Positions 9,559-19,667 of a stretch of DNA of 64,000 bases are shown one piece after another. The notes beneath the pieces are model-generated. The model was not told the DNA's origin, did not search any database, and worked only from the letters and a program-made list of their open reading frames with translations. Origin of the DNA: a virus; the IMG/VR virus record IMGVR_UViG_3300042691_029560, positions 28,714 to 92,713 of that record; one strand, 5' to 3'. Each line of letters opens with the position of its first letter. Position 1 is the first letter of the stretch. The position numbers were made by a program, and so were the translations under genes.

Positions 9559-12500
9559 TTTGGGGAGTTCGCACCTCTACGCTTTAGAGTATCAATAAGT
9601 CTTTGAATCTCGTCAGCAGACTTGCTGTTCAGGTTCGTGATTCCAAGCTTACGCTTCTCTGCAGAAGTCAGACCAAGAGAGTTAGCCAGATCCTTGACAC
9701 GCTTAAGTTGTCTAGGAGTTGGCTTACCGGTGTCGACGCCAGCCTTAGGGTTTAGAGCCCTAAGTTGTCCAAGCATTGCACCCATCTGAGCCTTAGTCAA
9801 GTTTTTACTTGATAGGGCATCTTGAATTGCAGTAGCTAGTTCTGGATCGATGCCGTCTCTGTTGCCACCAAGTTCCTTGAGGTAGTCATACTGAGCGTCA
9901 GTAGCTGGCTCACCCATCTTAGGTGATACAACTGCGTTGCCAGGTTCTTGAGAAAAGCCGTCAGAATCATCATTAACATCATCATAATAACCTCGGCTGT
10001 TTTCAGCATCTTCATCAACAAGATCGCTGTTGTAGTAGTCTAGCTTTTCATTAGCAAATGCTAGGGCTTCTTCTTTAGAACCAAAAGTCTGAGAACCTTC
10101 GTCATATTGGAATTCTGCATCTTTATCCATGTATTGATACGAGTGATCTACTTCCCACTCACCGTCGCCCTTATACCAGACCTCAATCTGACTGTCAGAG
10201 TAAGGGTCTGTAGTATAACCACCATCGCTGTTTTGACTTAGTTTGTCATCCCTAACTGGAGTGCCTTTTCTGCCAGGTTCTTGGGCGAAACCACCCTGAT
10301 CTTTCTTACGGTTTTTCTTATCTAGAATTCTCTGAGCACGATCTACAAAATCACTAAGAGCATATCTAAACTCATCTGATACTCTAGCATCACCAAAGTC
10401 CTCATAAAGCCTTGCCATTCTATCGATAAACTCTTGCTCAGTACCATTTTCAATAGCTGTTGAAAGTTCTTTCTCTAGATTTGCTTCCGAGAAGTTTTGA
10501 GATAGATTTGAGTTATAGTCAGCTGCTTCGTTAGCTGCCCACTCAATCGCGTCATCGCGGTCATCAAACTCTTGCCTATCATACGCAGAATCTCCGCTAT
10601 CAGAACCATAAGTAATTCTAGCTTCGTACTTACCATTCTCGTTTGGCTCATTGTCAATGTTGATTTCTGCTCCACCGCTTCTGTAGTCTCCCCAGTAACC
10701 ATCATCTGCAGCTTCTGCAATCTTATCGGCATCTGTTGAATAGTAAATTTCTCTAGCAGTAGCCATTTCATCTTCAACGTCAGATAGATCTAAGTTTCTT
10801 AAATCGTCAGGATCTCTAAGAGCTGCTCGTATTCCAGCACGATCTTCAATTCTCTTAATAACTTGATCTCTCAGGTTATCGAGCTCGTCTGCCAAACTAG
10901 AGTCACTAGAATTATCTCTTCTAAGTCTAGATACAACATCTTGAAGATCGGAAGCAAACATGTAAGACTGCTCTACAGCCCAGTCTTTACCATATTTTTT
11001 ATTGTCTGGATTGTCTGGATCTGACTCTGCTAACATTTCTCTCAAGTTGTCGCCGTCTAACATAAGGAAAGTGTCCTCATTTGCAGCGTCAAGTCTTCTT
11101 GCAAGCTCATCAATTCGCTCACCCTTTAGAGAGTTGTAGTAAGCATCCATCTCACCAGCAACTTCGGCAGGTCCGCTTTCTGTAAAGTCGTCACCAGCAC
11201 GGTCGCGGTTGAACTGCTCTTCTCCAGGAATGCCTGGCTCCTGAGCAAAGCCGATAGTCTCTGGACGATCCTTCTTTCTACGAAGCTTGTCGTTTAGAGC
11301 ATCTACTTCAGCACGGTTCATGTTTGGTAGGTTGTCTAGGATGTCCTTGACTTCTTCTGGAGTTAGGTCCTTGGTCACAAGCTTGCTGTTCAATGACTGA
11401 AGAGCACGGTCGCTTGGCTTGTTAGGGTCGACGCCCGGTTTGAACGGAGCATCACGCATAGGGCCAATAAGTGCACTCATCTGTGCCTTAGTTAGGTTCT
11501 TGTTCGCAAGAGCTTCTGTAATTGCCTGAGCAGTTAGGTCGTCAGCTGGAACTCTTTCATCAGCGTACTCTTGTAGAAGAGCATACTGAGCAGGAGTTGC
11601 AGGTTCCATCTGCTTAGCAGACAAACCTCCAGTTTTTTCCTTGTTTTGCTTCTTATTGCCGTCAGCAATCTGCTTACGTAGCCATTTCTCGGCTGCCTCT
11701 GGACTATTGAATGATTTACTAGTAGTATTTCCTAGTCCATTTCTATTTTCAGGATTAGCGTATTTAGCAAACCATCTGTTAGATTCTGTACCGTCTTCAT
11801 TTTTATAGACGCCATACCTAACGTCAGATATGTTACCGTTGGCATCTTTATAAACTACGCCTCCTACTTTATCGACAGACTTAAGATCTAAAGCGTTTGG
11901 GTCCTCTTCTAATAGATCGGAACCGGTTCCTGGTTCTTGGGCGAATCCACCGCTCTTATCTTCACGGAAGAAGTCATAGTCTTCACCATTGTTTAGACCA
12001 ATCGTATCAAACCATTCACCAGGTCCAAAGCCTGATTCTTTGTCTGCTTCTAGGAATAGCTTATAAGCTAGTACTTCACTATGGTAGCGACTAGGTTTTT
12101 CAATAGCTCCCTTAATCTCTCTACCGTTGTACCCATTAGCAACTGCCATATCAGCAATTAAATTGTAATAGCTGTATGGATCACTTTCGGCGAGACCATT
12201 TAGATAATCATCGTTGTAGCTCATAGCATTTTGTACTAGATCGCTAAGTTCTTCATTGTCATAGTCACCAGCAAGTTCAGAAAGTTTTTCCGAATCAAAA
12301 TAACCATCGTCTTCTGCGCCAAGAGCACTTAAAATTTTATTAGCATCTTCTTCGCTCTTTGAGAAAAGATCTTTGTTAATTTTATCTTGCTCGTCCCAGG
12401 CATTCTGTACGTCAGATGCAAGGCCGGCAAGTTCACCATCTTGAGGAAGGTACTTAAATTGCTTAGATCTTGCAGCCCAACCAAATTGAGCTTTTTGTTG

Positions 12501-15500
12501 TTGAAGATCTCGGATTTCATCTCTATTATCAGATTTATCAATTTTACCCTGAAGAATATCTTCAGCTTCTTTGACAGCTCGATTTACTTTATCACGTATT
12601 GGCTTATTAGCTGCTTTAGGAGTAAAATCAATTCTACCCTTTGGATAGTTTGTCCAAGCATAGTTTTTAGCTGGCTCTTCGCCACCAGGACGTTGAGCAA
12701 AGCCTTCACCTTCAGAGCCAAAACCAATCTCGTTTAGCCAGTGATCATTGTTCTGATCCTCAGCCCAGGTGTTCATTTCTGCGTCAAGAACATAGTCATG
12801 ATAGTTATAAGGTTTCTCAATCATACGTTTGAACTCAGATGGGCTTGCATTTATAGCTTCAGCAGCATTCGCAATTTTGTAGAAGTATTCAGCAGGATTT
12901 GTACGAGCTAAATTGTCTAGGTAGTTTTCATTTAGCTCTTTAATTTCCTGAGCAGCTTCGTAGTCTTCATCATCCTCGTCTAGACCGCCGTCTTCAATAA
13001 AAGCATACTTCTCAACAAGTCTCTTAGCTAGAGCTTTGTTCTTTGCTCTAACTTCTGGGCTTGGTCCGTTTCCAGGTGCTTGACCAAAGCCTCCGTAATC
13101 AAGATCGGCAGCGTAATCCTCTGCGTCCTGATTTACTTCCATACTGTTGTAGTAATTAAGTTTTTCGTTAGCAAATGCTAGAGCTTCTCCCTTAGTGTCG
13201 AAGGTCTTAGAGCCTTCGTCAAACGGCAACTCTCCTCTAGATTTGTCCATGTGAATGAACTGGTGGTTTACTTCCCACTTACCGTCATTGGTAGGGTTGA
13301 CTTCAATTTGACCTGGCTCACCAAAAGTAGTGCTAAGAGAACCGTCGTCACTCGTAATCAATTTGGAATTGTTTATAGGAGTATATTTTCTGCCAGGTTC
13401 TTGAGCGAAACCTCCGGACTCAAGATCAGCGGCGGCATCTTCTGCATCTGAGAATACCTTGTCACCGTTGTAGTAGTCTAGTTTTTCGTTAGCAAATACA
13501 AGAGCTTGCTTTATAGAATCAAACTTCTGAGAACCTTCGTCAAATGCAAACTCATTTCCAGAGCGTGCCATGTGGTTGTACGCGTGGCTTACTTCCCATT
13601 TACCGTCATCAGTAGGGTTGACTTCAATTTGCTTGTTAGAAGTTGGACTAGTACTGTAACCACGATTGCTAGTTGGCTGTAACACTTCTGGTTTGCCAGT
13701 TGCTTGAGCGAAGCCAGCTGCAGGAGATTCTCCGTTAGCGTCTCTAAGAGCTCGATCAATAGCCTCAACAGCGTCTTGTTTAGCCTTAAGTGGGTCACCA
13801 AACCCTAAGTTAGCTTTATCAATGTCTTCGATTGCTTGTCTAATTTCATCTTCGTAGTCTGGAACAATGTCTACAGGCTTACCATCGAAGGTGACCACAA
13901 GGAAATTACCGTCAGGATCTCCTTCTACGACTACCTTTAGGCGTCCGTCTGCAGAAGTAAAGTTTCCGCTTCTATCCCAGAGATCAGGATTGTCAGCTGC
14001 CTTACGGTCAATCTTAGGAGTGTAGCTAATTGAAAGATCTGCACTCTTGCCAACCTCAGCAAGAAGCTTGCCCATCTCGCCTTTGGTTAGGGCCTTGTTA
14101 GCAACGGCTTCTTCAACCATATCGCGAACGTCGGTTGGAAGTTTTTCACCTTGGTTATCTAAGATACCCTGAAGCTTGTTGTACTGTAGGGAGCTAGCTG
14201 GGTCTTTAGTCCAGGCTGGTGGCTCGTCGCCAGGTTCTTGAGCAAAACCGCCCATCTCGTCTGGAGACTTTCTAGCGTTTCCTTCAAGTTCTGAGAACAG
14301 ACGTTCGCCGTCTTCAAGTGCCTTGTCTAGATTATCTGTAGGTTCACCCTGGCCCATAATTTCACCATTACGGTTGTAGGCGATAGGGGTAATCATACCC
14401 TTGTCTTTTTCTAGACGTACAATTCCACCATCTTCTGTTTCTGCAGTAGCAGCAAAGAAAATATCACTATCTGGATATAGAAGGAATTTTCCGCGTTTAT
14501 TTGAAGACTCACCAGGCTTTTGATCAAATCCACCGGTTTGCTTCTTTAGGAATTTGTCAACTAAAACACCTACGTCTTTTGCTAGGTCTGCTGAATCGTA
14601 GCCCCAACCAATGTAAGGAAGCTCACCAACCCATTCGCCATCGTAAGATACAGAAATACGAGATAGGTTTGTACCACCAAATCCCATGTCTGGTTCTCCA
14701 TCTGCCATTGACTCAAGAGTCAATCTTCCATCTGGAGACTTGTAGGTAGCGTCATTACCGCCTTCAGGATCTCCGAACCAGTGGCTTAGGTTGGCAATGT
14801 GAGCCTCGTCAACTCCACCAGCTTGGCCGGCTGATTGGGAGAATCCTTCGATATCATCGGTTCTTTCACCGTACTTGATATTCGGTCCGCCTCTAAGAAG
14901 TTCTTTAAGATCCGAAACAATTTCTTCTGCTTCTCTTTCAACACCTTCAGGCTCCATGTCTGGGTATCGAGAACTATCGTCAACTAAAACAAAATTCTGT
15001 ACGTAGCCAATTGGTTTTCCATCATAACTAACTTCCCAGTCTCCACCTTCTACATAGGCAGAAGCAGCTCCTTTATTGGTTTCATAGTCATAATCACCAG
15101 ATTTGTCTACATATTTTATTTCAAGTTTTCCGTCCTTAGACTTCCACTCGTCTCTAAAATCAAAACTACTGTCAAGTTCACCAGAATAGTCTTTGGCTAA
15201 GTTACGTCGCTTAGGACTGCTATTAAGGTGCTTTGAGATTACATTCTCAATTTCATCAGCATAGTCGTCAATATCCATGAGCTCGATTGGTTGAGAGTAT
15301 GGTCTATCGATGTATCTAACAGGCTGTCCATCTTCTAGATCTATAGTATATTTTTCCCCATCAACAGATACTTCTAGATAAGATGTATCGACTGCAGGAT
15401 CATCTGCATAATAGCCAGCATCAGCGTCTCGGACGTAAGTAATCTTAATTCTTCCATCTCTAGAAACCCAGGTACGGTCCTTAAATGCTTCGGCAGACCA

Positions 15501-18333
15501 GTTGGCGTCTTTAAATGCGTCTACTGGAAGCTTATATTTTAGAGGCTCATCTTCTCCAGGCGCTTGAGCAAAACCTTCAATGTCATCTTGACCAGGAAGA
15601 TCTGCTAGAGAAATGTCATTTGCAGCCTTTTCTGCTGCACCAATGCTCTTGAAGTTTGATGACGCACCTAGTTCGCCACCATCCTGAGAAATTGGAGTTA
15701 CGTCCCAGGTACCATCGCCCTTAGGTGTGTAACGCATCATCAAACCTTCAGAGTTTTTCTTCAATAGGTTTGGACTTGCGTCTTCCCAGCCGTTGGTGTC
15801 TGGCATACCCTTTAGACGAGTAATGAGATCTGAAGCTTCATCCTTGGTCATCTTTGGAAGACGCTTGCTTAGATCAGCGGCTTCTTTAGCAGGAAGACCC
15901 TTAGAAATTAGACCACGGCGGATAGACGCTAGTTGTCTATCTGAAGGTACGTTGGTGTCAACGGCCTTTCGCATCTCACCAATTACGGCACCAATTTCGC
16001 CCTTAGTTGCTTCTTTGTTTGCAAGAATATCTTGCATAGACTTACGAAGTTCTTCTGGAAGTTTGTCACCCTGCTTTTCTAGGATGTTAGCTACGAATCC
16101 ACGCTGGGCATCGGTTGCTGGGTCAGAAGATTTTCCACCCGGTTCTTGACTGAAACCAGGCATTTGATCATAACCTTCAAAGCCATCAACGTCATAGTAA
16201 TCCCGATCATTTGATTTAGCTTGAGCGTTACCAAAAGCTTCGTCAAGCGCACCTATTTTTCCGTCTTCACCTTCACCATAGTTTTTAGGGTCATAGCCAT
16301 CACTAAACTCGCGCTCTTTGTCACCACCAAATGGACTTTTAACGAGACTACCACCTACAACATCAACAGTACCGTCGGAATACTGAGTTATCTCAGCTGA
16401 ACCGGCGTCACCTTCGTAGAACCAAACACGTTTTCCTGCTGCTTTATCGGATTCAGACGTTATTTCTTTGAAGTCTTTTCCGTAAGCCTTAACAAGATCG
16501 TCAACGGTATTAATTTCTGGTTCATTGCCAGGTGCTTGATAGAAGCCATCTCTTTCCCAGTCTTCAGGACCCTCTGGTGGCTCTGGTGGATCGTAGTCAC
16601 TCTCTCCAGCACCAAATATACCTGCAATATCGTCCATGGAAGAGCCCAAAGGAAGTGACTCATAACTAGTGTCTACATCTTGACTAGGTGGCTCATCCCA
16701 GCCTCCAGGATTGTATTTACCGGCAGTATATTGAGTTAATTCGGCTGCTCCACCAGGATAAATTTCTAGTTCTGCGTACTTGTAGTTATCTTCACTACCT
16801 AATGTTAGAAATATCACACCATCATCATCAGGGAATACATCTCCTGAATACCCGTATTCCTCTGCAAGATTTTTAATAGCAGCTAACTCTTCATCAGAAT
16901 AAAAAGAACTCTCAGAAGACCCATTTTCATAGTCGTCATATTTTTTAAGTTGAGCAGCGATTACATCGTGGTACTTAGCGTATTCAGGGTCCTCTAGCAA
17001 AGATTTCATTGCTTCTGCATCTAAATCCTTGAAAGACGTAAATACTTTAGCTTTTAATCCACGGTTGTACTTAATTTGCTCAATTTTGGCCTCGCGAGCC
17101 TTTTTTACATCTGACTTAAGTGGTTCTAAGCCATCTTTTTCACGTTTTTTATTTTTTGGAAATGCAAAGATTCCTTCTATATCATTCTGGGATCTTAAGT
17201 TATAACCATACTCACTGCTTAAAACACCAACACCAATGGTGTCTCCACTGTAGTACCTTTTACCAGCATTTTCTCCTTCGGTAATATTTATTTCAAAATT
17301 ACTCGGGTTAGGATTATTTTCTTGTCCACTCCAAGGCGTATATACAATCTCGTGGCCATAAGCTGACCATTTTCTAATGCCTTTGGCAGCATCTTCGGGG
17401 GTGGTAACTTCTACTGCATCATACTTTTTTGCAAAATCGTCAAGATTAATATTCTCCCCACCAGGTGCTTGATCATAGCCATAAAAATCGCGATTGTCGC
17501 GATCCTCGTCGTATGTGTCTGGCTCATCATCAGAATTATCGTAGTTTTCATAACCCTCATCCATCAGTCCAGCTAAGTCGTCTAAGCTAGAACCGGCTGG
17601 AATACTATTTCCATCACTTCTAACGTCAGCATCTGCTGGGCTATCCCAGGATGCTGCATAACGCTTTGCAACATAAAAGTTTTCTAGGTCTGCGGATCCA
17701 TCTGCACGTACAATTAGCTCAGCCCATGCGTCTCCAGCGTCATCGCCTTTTACTAGAGATATATATGGTTCTTCTCCTAAATATTCACCTCTAGGTAAGC
17801 CGTAACCAAACTCATCCATTAATTTTTGAATATCCTCGAGTTCTTTATTTGTCCAGTACGGGCTATCAGCTTCCCCTGCTTCATATGCCTTTGCTTTTTC
17901 TAACTGCTTACTAGCATAATCATGATGTGCCGCATATTCAGGATTGTCGAGTACTGACTGGATCTGCTCAATAGATCCAGTATTAATTCCACGATATGCG
18001 CGAATTTCAGCTACATCTTTAGGGGATATTCTTTGAGCTTTTGATACGAGCTCTTCCGCATTTGCAATTGCACGATCTTTTAGTTCGGTGCTTTCATATG
18101 CTGCGTTTTTCTTGTTTTCCAGATTTTTTTGTAGTGCTTCTACGTCGCCAAATCGAACAGCTTTTTGTCGATCGTAATATGATTCAAAATTATTGTAGAA
18201 TTTAGGATCACCGTATTCAAAAACACCATAGTCGTACTCTTTCTCACCAGGAGCTTGCTCGAAGCCTTCATTATTTTCTAATAGATCCTTAGGAGATAGT
18301 TTTTTATTTCTGCCAGGTTCTTGAGCGAAGCCC
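5263..18333 (-). repeat. Interspersed protein motif G-[F/Y]-x-Q-x-P-G, about 25 copies
   Basis: Copies read from the translation include GFAQEPG (commonest), GFAQAPG, GFSQEPG, GYDQAPG, GYDQMPG, GFYQAPG, GFDQKPG, GFGQAPG, GFAQRPG, GFAQKPG and degenerate GFSQSAG, GFAQATG and GFAQLGG. Eighteen are in the zero-frame half and seven in the shifted half. They sit between modules, usually after an acidic stretch and before a Lys/Arg/Pro-rich start. They could be protease sites, packaging tags or linkers. Confidence 0.85.
9537..9564 (-). promoter_or_regulatory. Candidate programmed -1 ribosomal frameshift signal
   Basis: In the frame of the upstream gene the minus strand reads C CCA AAA, a perfect X XXY YYZ slippery heptamer (9564-9558). 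Six bases later (GCGTAA, containing the zero-frame stop) comes a hairpin, CCCCC-GAAAA-GGGGG (9551-9537). A one-base backward slip continues as SVTPEKGDR and immediately gives another copy of the repeated motif, GFSQTP. Slippery site, spacing, stem, missing start codon and shared motif all point to frameshifting. Frequency cannot be judged from sequence. Confidence 0.8.
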
Positions 18334-19577
18334 TTAGCTGGCTGCTGTTTGCGTAGACGTGCTTTTGCTTTTGGAGCCTTACCCTTACCAGAGTCATTAT
18401 CTGCGGCAAGCTTTTGAAGGTTTGCCCATTCCTGAGCGTAGCCAACAAAATCTCCAAATTCATCTGACAAAGAAAGTACAGGTTTGTTTGAATCATATGA
18501 GCCATCAGGACCAGCACCAATAAATTTTGAGCCCGAAGGTGCTTGCTCGCCGGATGGAAGAGTTGAAACAGAGTAGCCGTCTGCAGACGTAAAGGTGCCA
18601 TCACCATTGTCAGTCCAACCAGTTGGAGCAGACTTGCGGTTTGCTAGAAGTTCTTGTAGTGGAATTGCGTAACGTGAGTTTTTAGAGTCTGCCTTAAATG
18701 CTGGAGCTTCTCCAGTTCTAAGAATAGCTTTTAGACCTTCTACCTTAGATGCAGGAACAGAATAGATACCTGATGGAAGATCGGCTCCTCCTCCAGAAAT
18801 TTCAACTTCAATCCTGTCGCTGTCTTGTGGGTTACCAGCAAACTTACCAACGAACGACTTAATCATGTCGCCAATCATGGCAAATATACGAGATCCACCA
18901 CCCATCTCAGCAAATCGACCCTTACGGTCACGACGTTGCAACTTGGCACGTGCAGAACGTGCTGCTGAAGAGTTATTTCCAGCGAATGGGTTTCCGATAC
19001 CAAAAGCAGCGGTAATTGCTTGAATCTTAATGTCTGCTGGAACAGAAGCAGTTAGTGCCTCTAGACGTGCAGCAGCGTAGATGCTCTTGCTACTTCTTGG
19101 CTGTTGAACAAATGCCTCAAAGACTGCTTTACGTACAGACTCGTCAGTGATGCGTGGGTCGTAGGAAACCCAAGCAGCATTACGGACGCGACGTGCAGAT
19201 GCAGTAATCGGGCCAACGGTTTTTGTTGAGTACGGGTGAGCACTAGGGAGTAGGTCCCTAAACTCTACTACCGGAGCTTTATTGGAAGCCGGACCGTCGA
19301 TAGCGTAGTCAACAAAATTGGTTACTTCACGCGCAGCGTGGAAGAAAATGTCTCGAGGGTCTTCGATGTCTAGTTTGCTTGCAATGTAACGATCTGTGTA
19401 GTTAAGAACGTCTTTTAGTGCTACTTGTCTTACCGAGGCAACTAACGCGTTTCTTTCAACAACGTAGTTTATAACGCCTCTCTTAAAGATCTGCTCACTC
19501 TCGGTGACAGTTATTTCTAGATCTTTTTCACTTAAGCTCTCTAGAGCAGCAACTAGGGGATTCAAATTTTCACTCAC
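9552..19577 (-). CDS. Giant modular head-operon protein, zero-frame product (3,341 residues)
   Basis: GTG start in GTG-AGT-GAA with GGAAGGTAC upstream. The first 200 or so residues look like a virion protein, ending near RRDRKGRFAEMGGG. The rest is a string of 60-150-residue acidic modules. Several are repeated: a PATDAQ...LTKAQMG helical module (near 16130-15790, 14220-14040, 11620-11270 and 9900-9600); a GKWEVxH...FDEGS...ALAFANEKLDYYN module (three copies near 13670-13430, 13370-13090 and 10260-9960); a DPEYAxxHD...ELxxI module (two copies, 18.0-16.6 kb); a NPAEYFYKIANA...EKPxxYH module (two copies, 13.0-12.0 kb); and SxDGRLxI beta modules. Eighteen G-[F/Y]-x-Q motifs mark the boundaries. 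It lies between the Dps-like and protease genes, so packaging into the head is plausible. Most modules are not recognised, and the acidic, repetitive character is unusual. Confidence 0.88.
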   Translation of the reverse strand: MSENLNPLVAALESLSEKDLEITVTESEQIFKRGVINYVVERNALVASVRQVALKDVLNYTDRYIASKLDIEDPRDIFFHAAREVTNFVDYAIDGPASNKAPVVEFRDLLPSAHPYSTKTVGPITASARRVRNAAWVSYDPRITDESVRKAVFEAFVQQPRSSKSIYAAARLEALTASVPADIKIQAITAAFGIGNPFAGNNSSAARSARAKLQRRDRKGRFAEMGGGSRIFAMIGDMIKSFVGKFAGNPQDSDRIEVEISGGGADLPSGIYSVPASKVEGLKAILRTGEAPAFKADSKNSRYAIPLQELLANRKSAPTGWTDNGDGTFTSADGYSVSTLPSGEQAPSGSKFIGAGPDGSYDSNKPVLSLSDEFGDFVGYAQEWANLQKLAADNDSGKGKAPKAKARLRKQQPAKGFAQEPGRNKKLSPKDLLENNEGFEQAPGEKEYDYGVFEYGDPKFYNNFESYYDRQKAVRFGDVEALQKNLENKKNAAYESTELKDRAIANAEELVSKAQRISPKDVAEIRAYRGINTGSIEQIQSVLDNPEYAAHHDYASKQLEKAKAYEAGEADSPYWTNKELEDIQKLMDEFGYGLPRGEYLGEEPYISLVKGDDAGDAWAELIVRADGSADLENFYVAKRYAASWDSPADADVRSDGNSIPAGSSLDDLAGLMDEGYENYDNSDDEPDTYDEDRDNRDFYGYDQAPGGENINLDDFAKKYDAVEVTTPEDAAKGIRKWSAYGHEIVYTPWSGQENNPNPSNFEINITEGENAGKRYYSGDTIGVGVLSSEYGYNLRSQNDIEGIFAFPKNKKREKDGLEPLKSDVKKAREAKIEQIKYNRGLKAKVFTSFKDLDAEAMKSLLEDPEYAKYHDVIAAQLKKYDDYENGSSESSFYSDEELAAIKNLAEEYGYSGDVFPDDDGVIFLTLGSEDNYKYAELEIYPGGAAELTQYTAGKYNPGGWDEPPSQDVDTSYESLPLGSSMDDIAGIFGAGESDYDPPEPPEGPEDWERDGFYQAPGNEPEINTVDDLVKAYGKDFKEITSESDKAAGKRVWFYEGDAGSAEITQYSDGTVDVVGGSLVKSPFGGDKEREFSDGYDPKNYGEGEDGKIGALDEAFGNAQAKSNDRDYYDVDGFEGYDQMPGFSQEPGGKSSDPATDAQRGFVANILEKQGDKLPEELRKSMQDILANKEATKGEIGAVIGEMRKAVDTNVPSDRQLASIRRGLISKGLPAKEAADLSKRLPKMTKDEASDLITRLKGMPDTNGWEDASPNLLKKNSEGLMMRYTPKGDGTWDVTPISQDGGELGASSNFKSIGAAEKAANDISLADLPGQDDIEGFAQAPGEDEPLKYKLPVDAFKDANWSAEAFKDRTWVSRDGRIKITYVRDADAGYYADDPAVDTSYLEVSVDGEKYTIDLEDGQPVRYIDRPYSQPIELMDIDDYADEIENVISKHLNSSPKRRNLAKDYSGELDSSFDFRDEWKSKDGKLEIKYVDKSGDYDYETNKGAASAYVEGGDWEVSYDGKPIGYVQNFVLVDDSSRYPDMEPEGVEREAEEIVSDLKELLRGGPNIKYGERTDDIEGFSQSAGQAGGVDEAHIANLSHWFGDPEGGNDATYKSPDGRLTLESMADGEPDMGFGGTNLSRISVSYDGEWVGELPYIGWGYDSADLAKDVGVLVDKFLKKQTGGFDQKPGESSNKRGKFLLYPDSDIFFAATAETEDGGIVRLEKDKGMITPIAYNRNGEIMGQGEPTDNLDKALEDGERLFSELEGNARKSPDEMGGFAQEPGDEPPAWTKDPASSLQYNKLQGILDNQGEKLPTDVRDMVEEAVANKALTKGEMGKLLAEVGKSADLSISYTPKIDRKAADNPDLWDRSGNFTSADGRLKVVVEGDPDGNFLVVTFDGKPVDIVPDYEDEIRQAIEDIDKANLGFGDPLKAKQDAVEAIDRALRDANGESPAAGFAQATGKPEVLQPTSNRGYSTSPTSNKQIEVNPTDDGKWEVSHAYNHMARSGNEFAFDEGSQKFDSIKQALVFANEKLDYYNGDKVFSDAEDAAADLESGGFAQEPGRKYTPINNSKLITSDDGSLSTTFGEPGQIEVNPTNDGKWEVNHQFIHMDKSRGELPFDEGSKTFDTKGEALAFANEKLNYYNSMEVNQDAEDYAADLDYGGFGQAPGNGPSPEVRAKNKALAKRLVEKYAFIEDGGLDEDDEDYEAAQEIKELNENYLDNLARTNPAEYFYKIANAAEAINASPSEFKRMIEKPYNYHDYVLDAEMNTWAEDQNNDHWLNEIGFGSEGEGFAQRPGGEEPAKNYAWTNYPKGRIDFTPKAANKPIRDKVNRAVKEAEDILQGKIDKSDNRDEIRDLQQQKAQFGWAARSKQFKYLPQDGELAGLASDVQNAWDEQDKINKDLFSKSEEDANKILSALGAEDDGYFDSEKLSELAGDYDNEELSDLVQNAMSYNDDYLNGLAESDPYSYYNLIADMAVANGYNGREIKGAIEKPSRYHSEVLAYKLFLEADKESGFGPGEWFDTIGLNNGEDYDFFREDKSGGFAQEPGTGSDLLEEDPNALDLKSVDKVGGVVYKDANGNISDVRYGVYKNEDGTESNRWFAKYANPENRNGLGNTTSKSFNSPEAAEKWLRKQIADGNKKQNKEKTGGLSAKQMEPATPAQYALLQEYADERVPADDLTAQAITEALANKNLTKAQMSALIGPMRDAPFKPGVDPNKPSDRALQSLNSKLVTKDLTPEEVKDILDNLPNMNRAEVDALNDKLRRKKDRPETIGFAQEPGIPGEEQFNRDRAGDDFTESGPAEVAGEMDAYYNSLKGERIDELARRLDAANEDTFLMLDGDNLREMLAESDPDNPDNKKYGKDWAVEQSYMFASDLQDVVSRLRRDNSSDSSLADELDNLRDQVIKRIEDRAGIRAALRDPDDLRNLDLSDVEDEMATAREIYYSTDADKIAEAADDGYWGDYRSGGAEINIDNEPNENGKYEARITYGSDSGDSAYDRQEFDDRDDAIEWAANEAADYNSNLSQNFSEANLEKELSTAIENGTEQEFIDRMARLYEDFGDARVSDEFRYALSDFVDRAQRILDKKNRKKDQGGFAQEPGRKGTPVRDDKLSQNSDGGYTTDPYSDSQIEVWYKGDGEWEVDHSYQYMDKDAEFQYDEGSQTFGSKEEALAFANEKLDYYNSDLVDEDAENSRGYYDDVNDDSDGFSQEPGNAVVSPKMGEPATDAQYDYLKELGGNRDGIDPELATAIQDALSSKNLTKAQMGAMLGQLRALNPKAGVDTGKPTPRQLKRVKDLANSLGLTSAEKRKLGITNLNSKSADEIQRLIDTLKRRGANSPKA

Positions 19578-19667
19578 TTAGGAGTACCTTCCTACTACAG
19601 GTATCGCGACTGTTTTATTGTAACAAACTTAGAAAAAGTTTATCGTATTATGTGTACTTTGATTAGT

